Shown piece by piece: positions 45,124 to 53,079 of a stretch of 64,000 nt of DNA (positions within the stretch are counted from its first letter, which is position 1; the number at the start of each line of letters is the position of its first letter). The stretch comes from Terriglobales bacterium (GTDB taxonomy: Bacteria; Acidobacteriota; Terriglobia; Terriglobales; Acidobacteriaceae): positions 1 through 64,000 of the forward strand of contig JAICWP010000010.1 of the NCBI GenBank assembly GCA_025934735.1, in the 5' to 3' direction. Below the pieces are notes generated by a model. That model was not told the DNA's origin and ran no database searches. It was given only the letters and a program-made list of their open reading frames with translations. A program made the position numbers and the translations under genes.

Positions 45124-47157
45124 ATGTATCTGAATCACTACGGCCTGCAGGAAGAACCGTTCGGAGTCACACCCGATCCGCGTTTTCTATATACGACGCA
45201 CAGTTACCGTGTGGCCCAGTCCACGATGGAGCACGGAATCGCTTGCGAACGCGGCTTTACCGCGCTGGTGGCGGGGCCGGGCATGGGCAAGACCACGCTC
45301 CTGTTCCATCTGCTGGAGCGCTATTCCAGCACCGCCCGCACCGCTTTCCTCTTCCTGACACAGTGCGATGCGCGCGAGTTCCTGCGCTGCCTGGTGTCGC
45401 AGCTGGGAGCGGCCACGCAAGAAACGGATCTCGCGGCCCTGCAGGAGCAGCTGGGCGAACTGCTGCGGCGGGAAGCGGAGGCGGGCAGGAAAGTGATCGT
45501 CGTTGTGGATGAGGCCCACAATCTTGAGCCCAGCGTGCTGGAGACGGTGCGCTTGCTTTCCGATTTCGAAACGTCACGCGCCAAGCTGCTGCACATTATC
45601 CTGTGCGGCCAGGCGGAACTGGCCGACAAGCTGGCCGCGCCCGCCCTGCGGCAGCGCATTTCCCATTTGGCGCGCCTGAAGCCGCTGAACGGAGCCGAGG
45701 TGCGGCACTATATTGAGCACCGCCTGCGGGTGGCGGGTTACTCCGGCGCGCCGCTGTTCACGCGCGAAGCCCGCACCCTGATTCTGCAACGCAGCCAGGG
45801 CATTCCGCGCCTGGTAAACAATCTTTGTTTCCAGGCGCTCTCGCGGGCCTGCGAGCTCAATCGAAAAACCGTGGATGGCCGCATCCTGGCCGAAATTTCC
45901 GGCGAGGTGGATTTGGACGTCCGCCAGGAAGAGACCGCGGCGCCGGCGATTTCAATAAATGAGGAGGAACCCGCGGATGAGCAGCAAGCCGCGGTGGCGG
46001 GAAACAGCGTGCAGCCGGTGAACGGCGACGCCTCGCCGCTGGTGGTGGCTGCTTCCGCGGCGGTGATGCATTTTCCGGCTGCGGACAGCCACGCGCAATC
46101 TCCGGAGAGGTCGGAAACCTCGCCCACGCTGGGCCCGGTGTTGGTGCCCACGCCTAGTGCCGGCAACGGAGCGGCCGCTGCAAGCTCGCTCAATGGAGCC
46201 GCGGTTGCTGCTTCAGGCTCAGCGCCGGCAGGGCCGCAGGCTGCAGAAGCGCCAAAGCCGGCCATTGATGTGGAGGCTCTGGCGTTCGATTGCGCCTTGT
46301 TTGAGATGGAAGCGCCTAAGCGCTGGAAGCGGCCGGAAGGGAAGGCGGCGGCCCCCAACTCTCCGGGCGCGGCGACCCCAGCTTCGATGCCGGCGCGTGC
46401 GCGGGTGCGCCCGCCGAGCGCCACTACGAAGCGTTCCACTCCACCTGCCCCCGCGGGCAGGGCCATACCGCGGTCTGCTCCGGAGCCGGCCCAGCCGGTG
46501 CGAGTCCTCGGCAAGGCTGCTGAGGGCGCGGTGCAGCCGGCACGTTTGGGGGCGGCTATGGTGGCGCCGCACCGGGACCGCATTCTTTACGTGGCGGCGG
46601 GCGCGTCGCTGCTCTTACTGCTGCTGATGGCGTGGCTGCTGGGCACGAGCGGGTCTTCGGCTTTATCCCAGGAGCCAGATGCGGAAACGACACCGCGGGT
46701 AGCGATCACGGCCAATCAGCCTGTAGCATCGTCCAGTGTGGCCACGGAAAGCAGTCCATCCGGCAGCGCCACGTCTGACAGCACCACGTCTAACAGCACC
46801 ACGCTCGACGTGAAGCAAGAGCTGGCGCCGGGTGCAGGACGGACTTCCCATCCGGCAGTGGTGATGCGGGGCATGCGAGCGGGCGAGGAGTTGCTGCAGC
46901 GCGTGGACCCGGTTTATCCGGCAGCGGCCCTGGAGAACCACATTGAAGGGCCAGTAGTGCTGGAGGCGACGATCAGCAGCCATGGTTTCCTGCGCCACAT
47001 TCGCGTGCTCAGCGGGAATCCCTTGCTGGCCAACGCGGTGCTGGATGCGGTGCAAGGCTGGAGTTACCAACCGCGCCGGGTGCGCGGGCGCGCGGTGGAG
47101 ACGGAGACGCGCATTGTAGTCAACTTCCAGCTGTCTGGTTCGGCGCAGAAACACTAG
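45124..47157 (+). CDS. ExeA/GspA-type ATPase fused to a TonB C-terminal domain
   Basis: This 677-residue protein has an AAA ATPase of the ExeA/MshM type in residues 1-270. It begins MYLNHYGLQEEPFGVTPDPRF, with Walker A GPGMGKTT at 51-58, Walker B VIVVVDE at 124-130, and LLHIILCGQAELA as sensor. A Pro/Ala-rich, low-complexity linker (about 270-480) leads to one transmembrane helix (about 483-505). A periplasmic TonB C-terminal domain follows (about 595-673: VDPVYPAAALENHIEGPVVLEATIS, ending in VVNFQLS, in adjoining pieces). ExeA proteins use ATP and peptidoglycan binding to assemble the type II secretin. The fusion puts a TonB-like energy-transfer module on the same chain, an unusual combination. 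It may act with the secretin or with polysaccharide export. Confidence 0.88.
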   Translation: MYLNHYGLQEEPFGVTPDPRFLYTTHSYRVAQSTMEHGIACERGFTALVAGPGMGKTTLLFHLLERYSSTARTAFLFLTQCDAREFLRCLVSQLGAATQETDLAALQEQLGELLRREAEAGRKVIVVVDEAHNLEPSVLETVRLLSDFETSRAKLLHIILCGQAELADKLAAPALRQRISHLARLKPLNGAEVRHYIEHRLRVAGYSGAPLFTREARTLILQRSQGIPRLVNNLCFQALSRACELNRKTVDGRILAEISGEVDLDVRQEETAAPAISINEEEPADEQQAAVAGNSVQPVNGDASPLVVAASAAVMHFPAADSHAQSPERSETSPTLGPVLVPTPSAGNGAAAASSLNGAAVAASGSAPAGPQAAEAPKPAIDVEALAFDCALFEMEAPKRWKRPEGKAAAPNSPGAATPASMPARARVRPPSATTKRSTPPAPAGRAIPRSAPEPAQPVRVLGKAAEGAVQPARLGAAMVAPHRDRILYVAAGASLLLLLLMAWLLGTSGSSALSQEPDAETTPRVAITANQPVASSSVATESSPSGSATSDSTTSNSTTLDVKQELAPGAGRTSHPAVVMRGMRAGEELLQRVDPVYPAAALENHIEGPVVLEATISSHGFLRHIRVLSGNPLLANAVLDAVQGWSYQPRRVRGRAVETETRIVVNFQLSGSAQKH

Positions 47158-47166
47158 CGGGTAGCG

Positions 47167-47901
47167 TCAGCTGCTGGCGCGGGCTGACGAAGTAAGGACC
47201 TTTTCCCCGGAAACGATGGCCCGCGGATTGTGTTCCACGAGGAGGCGCGCCAACTCCTCGCCATGCCACTGCGCGACCAGGTCGCGGGCTCCGGAGAGCA
47301 TGGGCACGCGGCGGCGGCTGTCGTGGGCGTCAGTGGCCAGCACGTGCACCATCCCTTGTTCCAGCAGAGAACGCGCGCTGCGCCGCGCCTGCTCGCCCCA
47401 GTAGCCGGTGAGTGAATTGGCCGTAATCTGCACCAGGCAGCCGTCATCAATCCATTGCCGCAGCCGCCGCAGATCATTGTGCAGCAGGGGATTGCGTTCC
47501 GGATGCGTGATGACGGGGGTGAGCCCCTTCTCGATGAGTTGCAGCAGCGCCCCGGTCATTTGCTGGGGGATAAAGTCATGGCTGAACTCAACCAGCAGGT
47601 AGGCGGTGTTGCCGATAGTGTAGCGCTGCGGGTGGGCGAAGGCGTCTTCGAGGTTTTCGTGGGAAAGGTGGAAATCGCAGCCCAGGCTGAAACGGGGTGT
47701 GCCGCCGGCCATCTGCTGCAGCCGTTCCAGGCGCTCCGCGAAGGCTTCGCGGTTATAGGTGTAGTGAGAATCGGCATGGGGAGTGGCCACGATGTGCTGA
47801 ATGCCGTCCTGCACGGCAATCTCGCACATCTCTGCCGCCATGTCCCAGGAGCGGGCTCCGTCGTCCACTTCCGGGATGATGTGGCAATGGATATCTACCA
47901 T
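47167..47901 (-). CDS. CpsB/YwqE-type tyrosine-protein phosphatase (PHP fold)
   Basis: This 244-residue protein belongs to the manganese-dependent PHP-family phosphatases that dephosphorylate bacterial tyrosine kinases controlling capsule or exopolysaccharide synthesis. Metal-binding motifs are MVDIHCHIIPEVDDGARS at the start (His5, His7), VATPHADSHYT, FHLSHENL, ITHPERNP and LATDAHDSRRR near the end. No kinase or polysaccharide genes are seen in the window, but the neighbouring genes concern envelope functions. It ends 9 bases from the ExeA-TonB stop, in convergent orientation. Confidence 0.92.
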   Translation of the reverse strand: MVDIHCHIIPEVDDGARSWDMAAEMCEIAVQDGIQHIVATPHADSHYTYNREAFAERLERLQQMAGGTPRFSLGCDFHLSHENLEDAFAHPQRYTIGNTAYLLVEFSHDFIPQQMTGALLQLIEKGLTPVITHPERNPLLHNDLRRLRQWIDDGCLVQITANSLTGYWGEQARRSARSLLEQGMVHVLATDAHDSRRRVPMLSGARDLVAQWHGEELARLLVEHNPRAIVSGEKVLTSSARASS

Positions 47902-48267
47902 GACGTTCCAGGGCGGAGGGGGAGAGGCGCGGGCAGCCGCCCATGACCGTCTATGGTAACCGCCAAAAGCGCCGTCCTACAAGCGTTCCCGGCAGGTAAT
48001 GTTGTCGCGGTGAAAGGTGAAACGTCGTCGCTAAAGCATTTTCTATATCTAGCACGATGAGTGAGGGCGCACGTCGGAGTCGAAACACCCTGCCTGATTC
48101 TTGGGAGCCCCGGATTGAATTTCTACGGGTGCTAAAAAGCAATGTGAGGACTCCCTGGAGTTGTTGTGGAGAGTGGGCATAGTAGGGATCGCTTCGACTC
48201 CGCCAGCCGGGTTCGCAAGCGAACCCGGCCGGCTGCGCTCAGGATGACAGTCGAAAGAGGGCGTACC
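47902..48267. other. Intergenic region with strong hairpin
   Basis: A perfect 11-bp palindrome (GCCGGGTTCGC / GCGAACCCGGC, two-base loop) lies at 48204-48227. Sequence related to the 108-bp repeat (CTGCGCTCAGGATGACAG) follows. I see no gene in this stretch of 366 bases. Confidence 0.45.
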
Positions 48268-48714
48268 TCAGAGGCTGCGGTGGAGGGCGGCGTCGAGGGC
48301 GGCGCCTACGCTGGCGAGTTTTTCCGGAGAGAACAATTTCTGGCAAGCTTCGAAGAGCTCGCGTTCTTCTTTGCGGATGTGAGCAGAGAGGAACTGGGCG
48401 AACTCGCGCAAAGTATCGGAATTCAGCTCGCGCCGTTCCGCGCGGGCGAAGTATTCGCGCAGGGTCGCGTGCTGGCTCAGCAACTCTTTCACCAGCGGCT
48501 GGAGTTCAGGGTAGGCGGCGGCTTCGGGGAATAGCACCTCCTCTTCGGCGGCGAAGTGCCAGCGAATTTCCAGGTTGAACATGGTGCGGGCTTGCGCCTG
48601 CAGACCGTCCAGGTCGGCGGCACCGGCCTGAACGGCGCGGTCAATCTGCACGCACAGCGCCAGAGCATGCTGGTGCTGATGGGAGAGCGGGATGAGGTTG
48701 CGGTCGCGCAGCAT
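48268..48714 (-). CDS. Hemerythrin-like HHE-domain protein
   Basis: This 148-residue four-helix protein has the metal-binding pattern of hemerythrins: LSHQHQHALAL near the N-terminus, RWHFAAEEEVLFPEA, LLSQHATLREYF and LSAHIRKEERELFEA. Together the His and Glu residues can bind a diiron centre for O2 or NO sensing, storage or iron repair. The ATG at 48714 is chosen because the frame upstream to 48774 has no matching residues. No sensor domain is attached. Confidence 0.88.
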   Translation of the reverse strand: MLRDRNLIPLSHQHQHALALCVQIDRAVQAGAADLDGLQAQARTMFNLEIRWHFAAEEEVLFPEAAAYPELQPLVKELLSQHATLREYFARAERRELNSDTLREFAQFLSAHIRKEERELFEACQKLFSPEKLASVGAALDAALHRSL

Positions 48715-48893
48715 GAGGTATCTTCCGTAAAACCCAAGTCCGCCACAGAGACACAGAGGCACAGAGAACGGCAACTCAGCGATCAGGGAAACTCTAACGC
48801 GGGCGAGGGTGCCTGCGCCACAGGGCAGGGCGCGAGGTGCTTAAGGTGCTTCGCCGCGCTCAAGTTCGGCTATTGGCCCAGAGGGCGCGTACA
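48715..48893. other. Short intergenic region before the 84-bp repeats
   Basis: I see no gene or regulatory box in these 180 bases. The 84-bp repeat array follows directly, and the next gene starts at 49197. Confidence 0.35.
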
Positions 48894-49100
48894 CGCCAGA
48901 TCCCTCGCGTCGCTCGGGATTTCGGCTGCGCTGGGCTCCCGCTCGTCGCCTGTGGCGACTCGCTCACGCCCGCAAAACGCCAGATCCCTCGCGTCGCTCG
49001 GGATTTCGGCTGCGCTGGGCTCCCGCTCGTCGCCTGTGGCGACTCGCTCACGCCCGCAAAACGCCAGATCCCTCGCTGCGCTCGGGATTTCGGCACGCGG
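48894..49100 (+). repeat. 84-bp tandem repeat, two perfect copies and one partial
   Basis: Units at 48894-48977 and 48978-49061 appear identical. A third, partial unit (49062-49100) continues with CAGATCCCTCGC and CTCGGGATTTCGGC. The unit contains GCCTGTGGCGACTCGCTCACG, read in two parts. The 84-bp length keeps the frame, so a spurious repeated protein frame runs through it. Confidence 0.88.
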
Positions 49101-49196
49101 CTCAGACGCCGCGTAAACGCCTCAACTTTACTAATGTTCCTCCGACGTAGAAAATACTTGTTTACCCGCTCAACGGGCAAACAGCAGGGAGACTTC

Positions 49197-49385
49197 ATGG
49201 CCGCTACCGGCGAACTCATACGCTTGATGAATTACGTGGACGACATTTCCACCACTTTGCGGCGCATTGTGGCCACCATTCCCATGATGGACGACGAGGA
49301 GCGCAAGCGCCTTTCCGACTACATGCGCAAGGTGGAGCCCAACTACGCTTCCGTGCTGGAGCGACTGGAAAAGGCCAGCAAGTAG
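49197..49385 (+). CDS. Small conserved-looking helical protein of unknown function
   Basis: This 62-residue protein is highly charged and helical (LIRLMNYVDDISTTLRRIV, EERKRLSDYMRKVEPNY, LERLEKASK). The ATG at 49197 follows CAGGGAGAC. Its TAG overlaps the GTG start of the dehydrogenase gene (TAGTG), so the two are translationally coupled. I do not recognise a family. It may be an accessory of the dehydrogenase (inference). Confidence 0.7.
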   Translation: MAATGELIRLMNYVDDISTTLRRIVATIPMMDDEERKRLSDYMRKVEPNYASVLERLEKASK

Positions 49386-50269
49386 TGGGGGAAGTGCGCA
49401 CCGTCGCCGTAATCGGCGCGGGCATCATGGGCCGGGGCATCGCTCATGTGGCCGCGCTGGGCGGCTATCGCACGATTCTGGAGGACATACTTCCCGCCGC
49501 GCTGCGCCGCGCCGAGAGCGAAATCCGATCCAACCTGGATAAGGCAGTGGAACTGGGCAAAGTGCCCGCGCCCCAAGCCGAAGCCGCCATGGGGCGCCTG
49601 GAGTTCGCGCAGTCGGTGGAAGAGGCGGCGCGCCAGGCCGACCTGGTGATTGAAGCCGTCCCCGAAGAACTGGAATCGAAAATCGAAATTTTTACCCTGC
49701 TGGACAAGATTTGCCGGCCGGGAACCATCCTGGCGACAAACACCTCGTCGCTGAGCATCACCGAAATCGCTTCCGTCACCTACCGGGCACCGCAGTGCGT
49801 AGGCATGCACTTTTTCAATCCGGTGCACAAGATGAAGTTGCTGGAGATTGTGCGCGGGCTGGAGACCACCGAGGACACGATCAATACGGCGGTGGAGGTG
49901 GGAAGGCGCATGGGCAAAGAGACGGTAGTGATCAAAGAGGCGCCGGGATTCATCACCAGCCGCGTTAATGCGTTGATCGGCAATGAGGCGTTTACCATGC
50001 TGCAGGAGGGCATTGCTTCCGCCCGCGACATAGATAAGGCGCTAAAGCTAGGGTTAAATCATCCCATGGGACCGTTTGAAATGATTGATCTTGTGGGTCT
50101 GGACACGCGGTTGCACATCCTCGAATACCTGCACAAGAGCCTGGGCGAGAAGTACCGGCCGGCGCCGCTGCTGGTGCAGTACGTAAAGGCGGGACGGTTG
50201 GGACGCAAGGCGGGGAGAGGGGTGTATGAGTACCCCGATGTCCAGAAACCTGCGGGGGGGAACGGGTAG
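49385..50269 (+). CDS. 3-hydroxyacyl-CoA (3-hydroxybutyryl-CoA) dehydrogenase
   Basis: This 294-residue NAD-dependent enzyme oxidises 3-hydroxyacyl-CoA in fatty acid beta-oxidation or butyrate-type metabolism. The Rossmann motif VIGAGIMGRGIA lies near residue 8. The catalytic His is in GMHFFNPVHKMKLLEIV with FNPV. TNTSSLSITEIA and EAPGFITSRVN are further family signatures. The C-terminal domain has LKLGLNHPMGPFEMIDLVGLD in adjoining pieces, typical of the 3-hydroxybutyryl-CoA group. It begins with GTG at 49385; a GTG at 49394 is possible. Confidence 0.95.
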   Translation: MGEVRTVAVIGAGIMGRGIAHVAALGGYRTILEDILPAALRRAESEIRSNLDKAVELGKVPAPQAEAAMGRLEFAQSVEEAARQADLVIEAVPEELESKIEIFTLLDKICRPGTILATNTSSLSITEIASVTYRAPQCVGMHFFNPVHKMKLLEIVRGLETTEDTINTAVEVGRRMGKETVVIKEAPGFITSRVNALIGNEAFTMLQEGIASARDIDKALKLGLNHPMGPFEMIDLVGLDTRLHILEYLHKSLGEKYRPAPLLVQYVKAGRLGRKAGRGVYEYPDVQKPAGGNG

Positions 50270-50408
50270 GGGTTTCGAAAGTTTCTGGCCGTGGACCCGA
50301 GGATTCCTCGGGGCAAAAGCCCCTCGGAATGACGCCGTTTTTTTTAATCTAAAGAAGAACAGTAGAAACTCCCTTGGTCAGCGCGGGAGGGCGAGCGGTG
50401 CAGGGGTG
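50270..50408. other. Region with a decayed hairpin repeat and T-run
   Basis: GGGGC-AAAA-GCCCC occurs at about 50310-50323, with flanks resembling the 40-bp repeat family, followed at some distance by nine Ts. It may act as a weak terminator of the dehydrogenase. Confidence 0.35.
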
Positions 50409-50624
50409 TTTCGACTCGGGCGTGCGCCCTCGCTCAACATGACAGTGCTTAAGTAGAGGTCCTTCGCTGCGCTCAGGATTTCGGCAGCGGGCTCGGACGC
50501 CCGCTAAGCGCCTCAATTTCGACTCGGGCGTGCGCCCTCGCTCAACATGACAGCGCTTAAGTAGAGGTCCTTCGCTGCGCTCAGGATTTCGGCAGCGGGC
50601 TCGGACGCCCGCTGAGCGCCTCAT
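50409..50624 (+). repeat. 108-bp tandem repeat, two copies
   Basis: Units at 50409-50516 and 50517-50624 match except for about two bases. Each holds TTTCGACTCGGGCGTGCGCC, CTCAACATGACAG, and CAGCGGGCTCGGACGCCCGCT (read in two parts), and includes two palindromes. Related fragments occur near 4690 and 48190. Confidence 0.85.
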
Positions 50625-50662
50625 GCCGGCCGTTGAGTGTGTCAGGGCAGGAGCGCGGAAAG

Positions 50663-51205
50663 CTAGCGGTGGCTCTTCTTTCTCTCTTTGGCGGTGGCTT
50701 CCTGTTCCTGCTGGAGCTGGCGGTGTTCGGAGCCGCCGTCGCTGACCGCCTGGATGGCGCTGGTCAGCGCGAAGCCGTAGGTCTTCATCTCGTCGGGAGT
50801 AGCGCCCCGGCGGATCTGGTCCAGTTTGACCTTGAATTCCCCATCGCCTGCCACCACCACTTTCAGCGGCTTGCGCAGGTCCTCCTTCTGGTCGGTGTAC
50901 ATATCGAGGTTGTCGCCTAGCTCGTCGTAAATGGAGAGAAAGTCCTGCACGGAACTGTGAATGGTGGCGGTGCGGTCGGCGGCGGAGAGTTTGGGATTAT
51001 CGCGCGCGGCCAGCGCCGCATCCAGTCGCTCGCGGGCGAACCGCACGATGAGCGGCAGCCGTTTCTCCGGCTCCTGGTTGGTGTCGCGCAATTCGTCCAC
51101 TTCCTTGGGGTTGAGGGGATCGCGCTCGCTGCGCTGGGCAAGCAGGGGAAGAACAGCCATAAGCAGCATAAGCGGCAGTACGAACTGCGGGCGGGCCAAT
51201 TTCAT
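50663..51205 (-). CDS. Exported protein of unknown function (last gene of the TPR operon)
   Basis: This 180-residue protein has a signal peptide (MKLARPQFVLPLMLLMAVLPLLA). The mature part is largely helical and charged (KEVDELRDTNQEPEKRL, FARERLDAALAARD, FLSIYDELGDNLDMY, with KSHR at the very end). The length and pattern suggest a helical-bundle protein. It starts two bases after the stop of the previous gene and so forms an operon with two exported helical proteins. The function is unknown. Confidence 0.75.
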   Translation of the reverse strand: MKLARPQFVLPLMLLMAVLPLLAQRSERDPLNPKEVDELRDTNQEPEKRLPLIVRFARERLDAALAARDNPKLSAADRTATIHSSVQDFLSIYDELGDNLDMYTDQKEDLRKPLKVVVAGDGEFKVKLDQIRRGATPDEMKTYGFALTSAIQAVSDGGSEHRQLQQEQEATAKERKKSHR

Positions 51206-51207
51206 CT

Positions 51208-51648
51208 TCAGTGCTCCGAAAACATCTGCATCAGCAGCTGGGTACGGATGTGCTCCAGGTGGTTGACGGCGTCCTGCACCGGCTGGCGGTTATCCACGTC
51301 CACCGTGGGCTTCAGGTCCTGCAGACGGCGTGACATCTTGCGCACCTCGATTTCCGTCTTTTTGATGTGTTTGCGGGACTGCCGGGCAGCGTCGCCGGCT
51401 TTCTGCGCATAATCCACCACTTCCTTCAGCAGCGCCTGGGCCTGGGGAAGCTGCGAAGCCTGGTAGGCCTTTTCGGTGGCGTCGAGTTGGAGGCGGGCGA
51501 TTTCCAGGCACAGCTTGGGCTGATCCGATTCCTTAGCGGAGGCCAGCTTAGCCTTCAACTCGTCCACGGTCTCATGGCGGGCCAAGGCGGGCAGCGCGCA
51601 GGCCAGCAACAGCAGAACGGCAACAGCGGCTTGGCTGCGTCGTTTCAT
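51208..51648 (-). CDS. Exported helical protein of unknown function
   Basis: This 146-residue protein begins with a signal peptide (AVAVLLLLACALPALA). The mature protein is helical and partly coiled-coil-like (VDELKAKLASAKESDQPK, LLKEVVDYAQKAG, HIKKTEIEVRKMSRRL). Its ATG overlaps the TPR gene stop by 4 bases (ATGA). Probably it works with the TPR protein in the periplasm (inference from the operon). Confidence 0.75.
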   Translation of the reverse strand: MKRRSQAAVAVLLLLACALPALARHETVDELKAKLASAKESDQPKLCLEIARLQLDATEKAYQASQLPQAQALLKEVVDYAQKAGDAARQSRKHIKKTEIEVRKMSRRLQDLKPTVDVDNRQPVQDAVNHLEHIRTQLLMQMFSEH

Positions 51649-52967
51649 TTTTTTGGATCAATAGCCAGCAGGCGATGTTGCGCCTGCCACTCCTGTTCCG
51701 GGTTCTTACCCTCGGAAACATTCAGAAACTGGCGGTAGCTCTGGGCTGCCAGCTTGAACTGCTTAAGATGATCCAAAGCAGTGGCGCGCAAGAAATAAGT
51801 TCCGGGATTTTCCGGCAGAAATTTGGCGCGCATGTCCAGGGCCTTGAGGGCCAGCGGGTAATTTTTGTTTTCCGCGGCCGCCACCGCCAGGTCGCCGTAG
51901 ATAACGCCGGCATCGGGCTTGAGCTTGACCGCATTCAACAGTTCGGTTTGCGCTTCCGGATACTTGTGCTCGGCCATGAGCGATGCGCCCAGACCATAGT
52001 GCAGTTCGGCATCATTGGGCGCCTTGGCCACTAAGGCGCGGTAGAGGGCCTCCGCCTTGTCATATTTGCCGGAATTAGCGTAGGAAAACGCCAAATCCCG
52101 CTGGGCGTTCAGATCATCAGGCACAAGCTGCAGGCCCTGCTGTAATTGGGCGGCAGCTTCCGTGTGCTTGCCTTCCGCCTCCAGCACCCGGCCCAGCTGC
52201 ACGCGCGCCGGGCCGTTTTTCGGATCCAGGGCCAAATACTGGCGCAGAGCCGCCTCCGCCTGGGGCAGGCGCTTGCTCTGCATGTAAATGTTGGCGAGGC
52301 CGATCAGGGCGTCGGCGGAATCGGGGGCCACGGCCAAGGCGGCCTGGTATTCGCGCTCTGCGCCAGGGAGATCATTCTGCTTTTCCAGGATGGCGCCAGC
52401 CGAGAGGTGCGGCTCAGGATCCTTGGGCTGAAGCTTGGCGGCCTCCGCGAAGGCCTGCACTGCTTCTGCCGGTTTGCGGTGTTCCAGAACGTGGCCGAGC
52501 GAGAGCCAGGCGCGCGCCAGGCCTTCTTGAGGATTGGCCGAGGCCTTTAGGCGCGTCGCATTGCGCAGAAACTGTTCCGCTTCCGGGCTTCCATTCTGCG
52601 CGAGCAGCAGCCCGAGATTAAGGTTGGATTCAAACACGTCCGGCTTGGCGGCGACCGATTTGCGGTAGGCCTCGATGGCCTCCGGCTTGCGTCCGGTCGC
52701 CGTATAGACGTAGCCGAGGTCGAACCAGGCACGATAATTATTGGGATTTTTGCCGGTGACCTGCTGCAGCATGGGCTCAGCGGCGGAATAATTCTTCTTA
52801 TCGAGGGCGGCTTCCGCCTGGCGTAGCTCGGGGGGGAACAGCGGGTCGGAGTCCTCCACACGAACGTGGTGAACGCTTTTGCCCGTCTGTTGCGCCCACA
52901 ACCCGCTGGCCGACACGGATAGCACCGCGGCGGCCGCCCAGCCCACCAGCTTCTGTCTACCGCTCAT
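51645..52967 (-). CDS. Exported TPR-repeat protein
   Basis: This 440-residue protein has a signal peptide (LVGWAAAAVLSVSASGLWA) and about ten tetratricopeptide repeats. Examples are ALDKKNYSAAEPMLQQVTGKNPNNY in part, YTATGRKPEAIEAYRKSVAAKPD and EHKYPEAQTELLNAVKLKPD. TPR arrays bind partner proteins. As first gene of the three-gene operon it probably scaffolds the two small exported proteins. The ATG at 52967 directly precedes the signal peptide; the frame from 53009 adds residues without similarity. Confidence 0.88.
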   Translation of the reverse strand: MSGRQKLVGWAAAAVLSVSASGLWAQQTGKSVHHVRVEDSDPLFPPELRQAEAALDKKNYSAAEPMLQQVTGKNPNNYRAWFDLGYVYTATGRKPEAIEAYRKSVAAKPDVFESNLNLGLLLAQNGSPEAEQFLRNATRLKASANPQEGLARAWLSLGHVLEHRKPAEAVQAFAEAAKLQPKDPEPHLSAGAILEKQNDLPGAEREYQAALAVAPDSADALIGLANIYMQSKRLPQAEAALRQYLALDPKNGPARVQLGRVLEAEGKHTEAAAQLQQGLQLVPDDLNAQRDLAFSYANSGKYDKAEALYRALVAKAPNDAELHYGLGASLMAEHKYPEAQTELLNAVKLKPDAGVIYGDLAVAAAENKNYPLALKALDMRAKFLPENPGTYFLRATALDHLKQFKLAAQSYRQFLNVSEGKNPEQEWQAQHRLLAIDPKK

Positions 52968-53079
52968 TTTCGGAGAATCCGCTGCTTTGTAGGATGCGCA
53001 TGGCGGCAATCCAGTAGCTTACCGCGAAAGGGACTGCCAGCCCAATTGGCGTGACTCGGGCCGACAGCTGAACTCGAAG

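Noticed and set aside
44723-45138. Short frames in the divergent region before the ExeA-TonB gene
   Set aside because: They overlap each other on both strands, contain no domain and lie where promoters must be.
48894-49100. Repeat protein encoded by the 84-bp units
   Set aside because: The frame has no ribosome site, its residues are biased by the repeat, and it lies between genes with clear starts.
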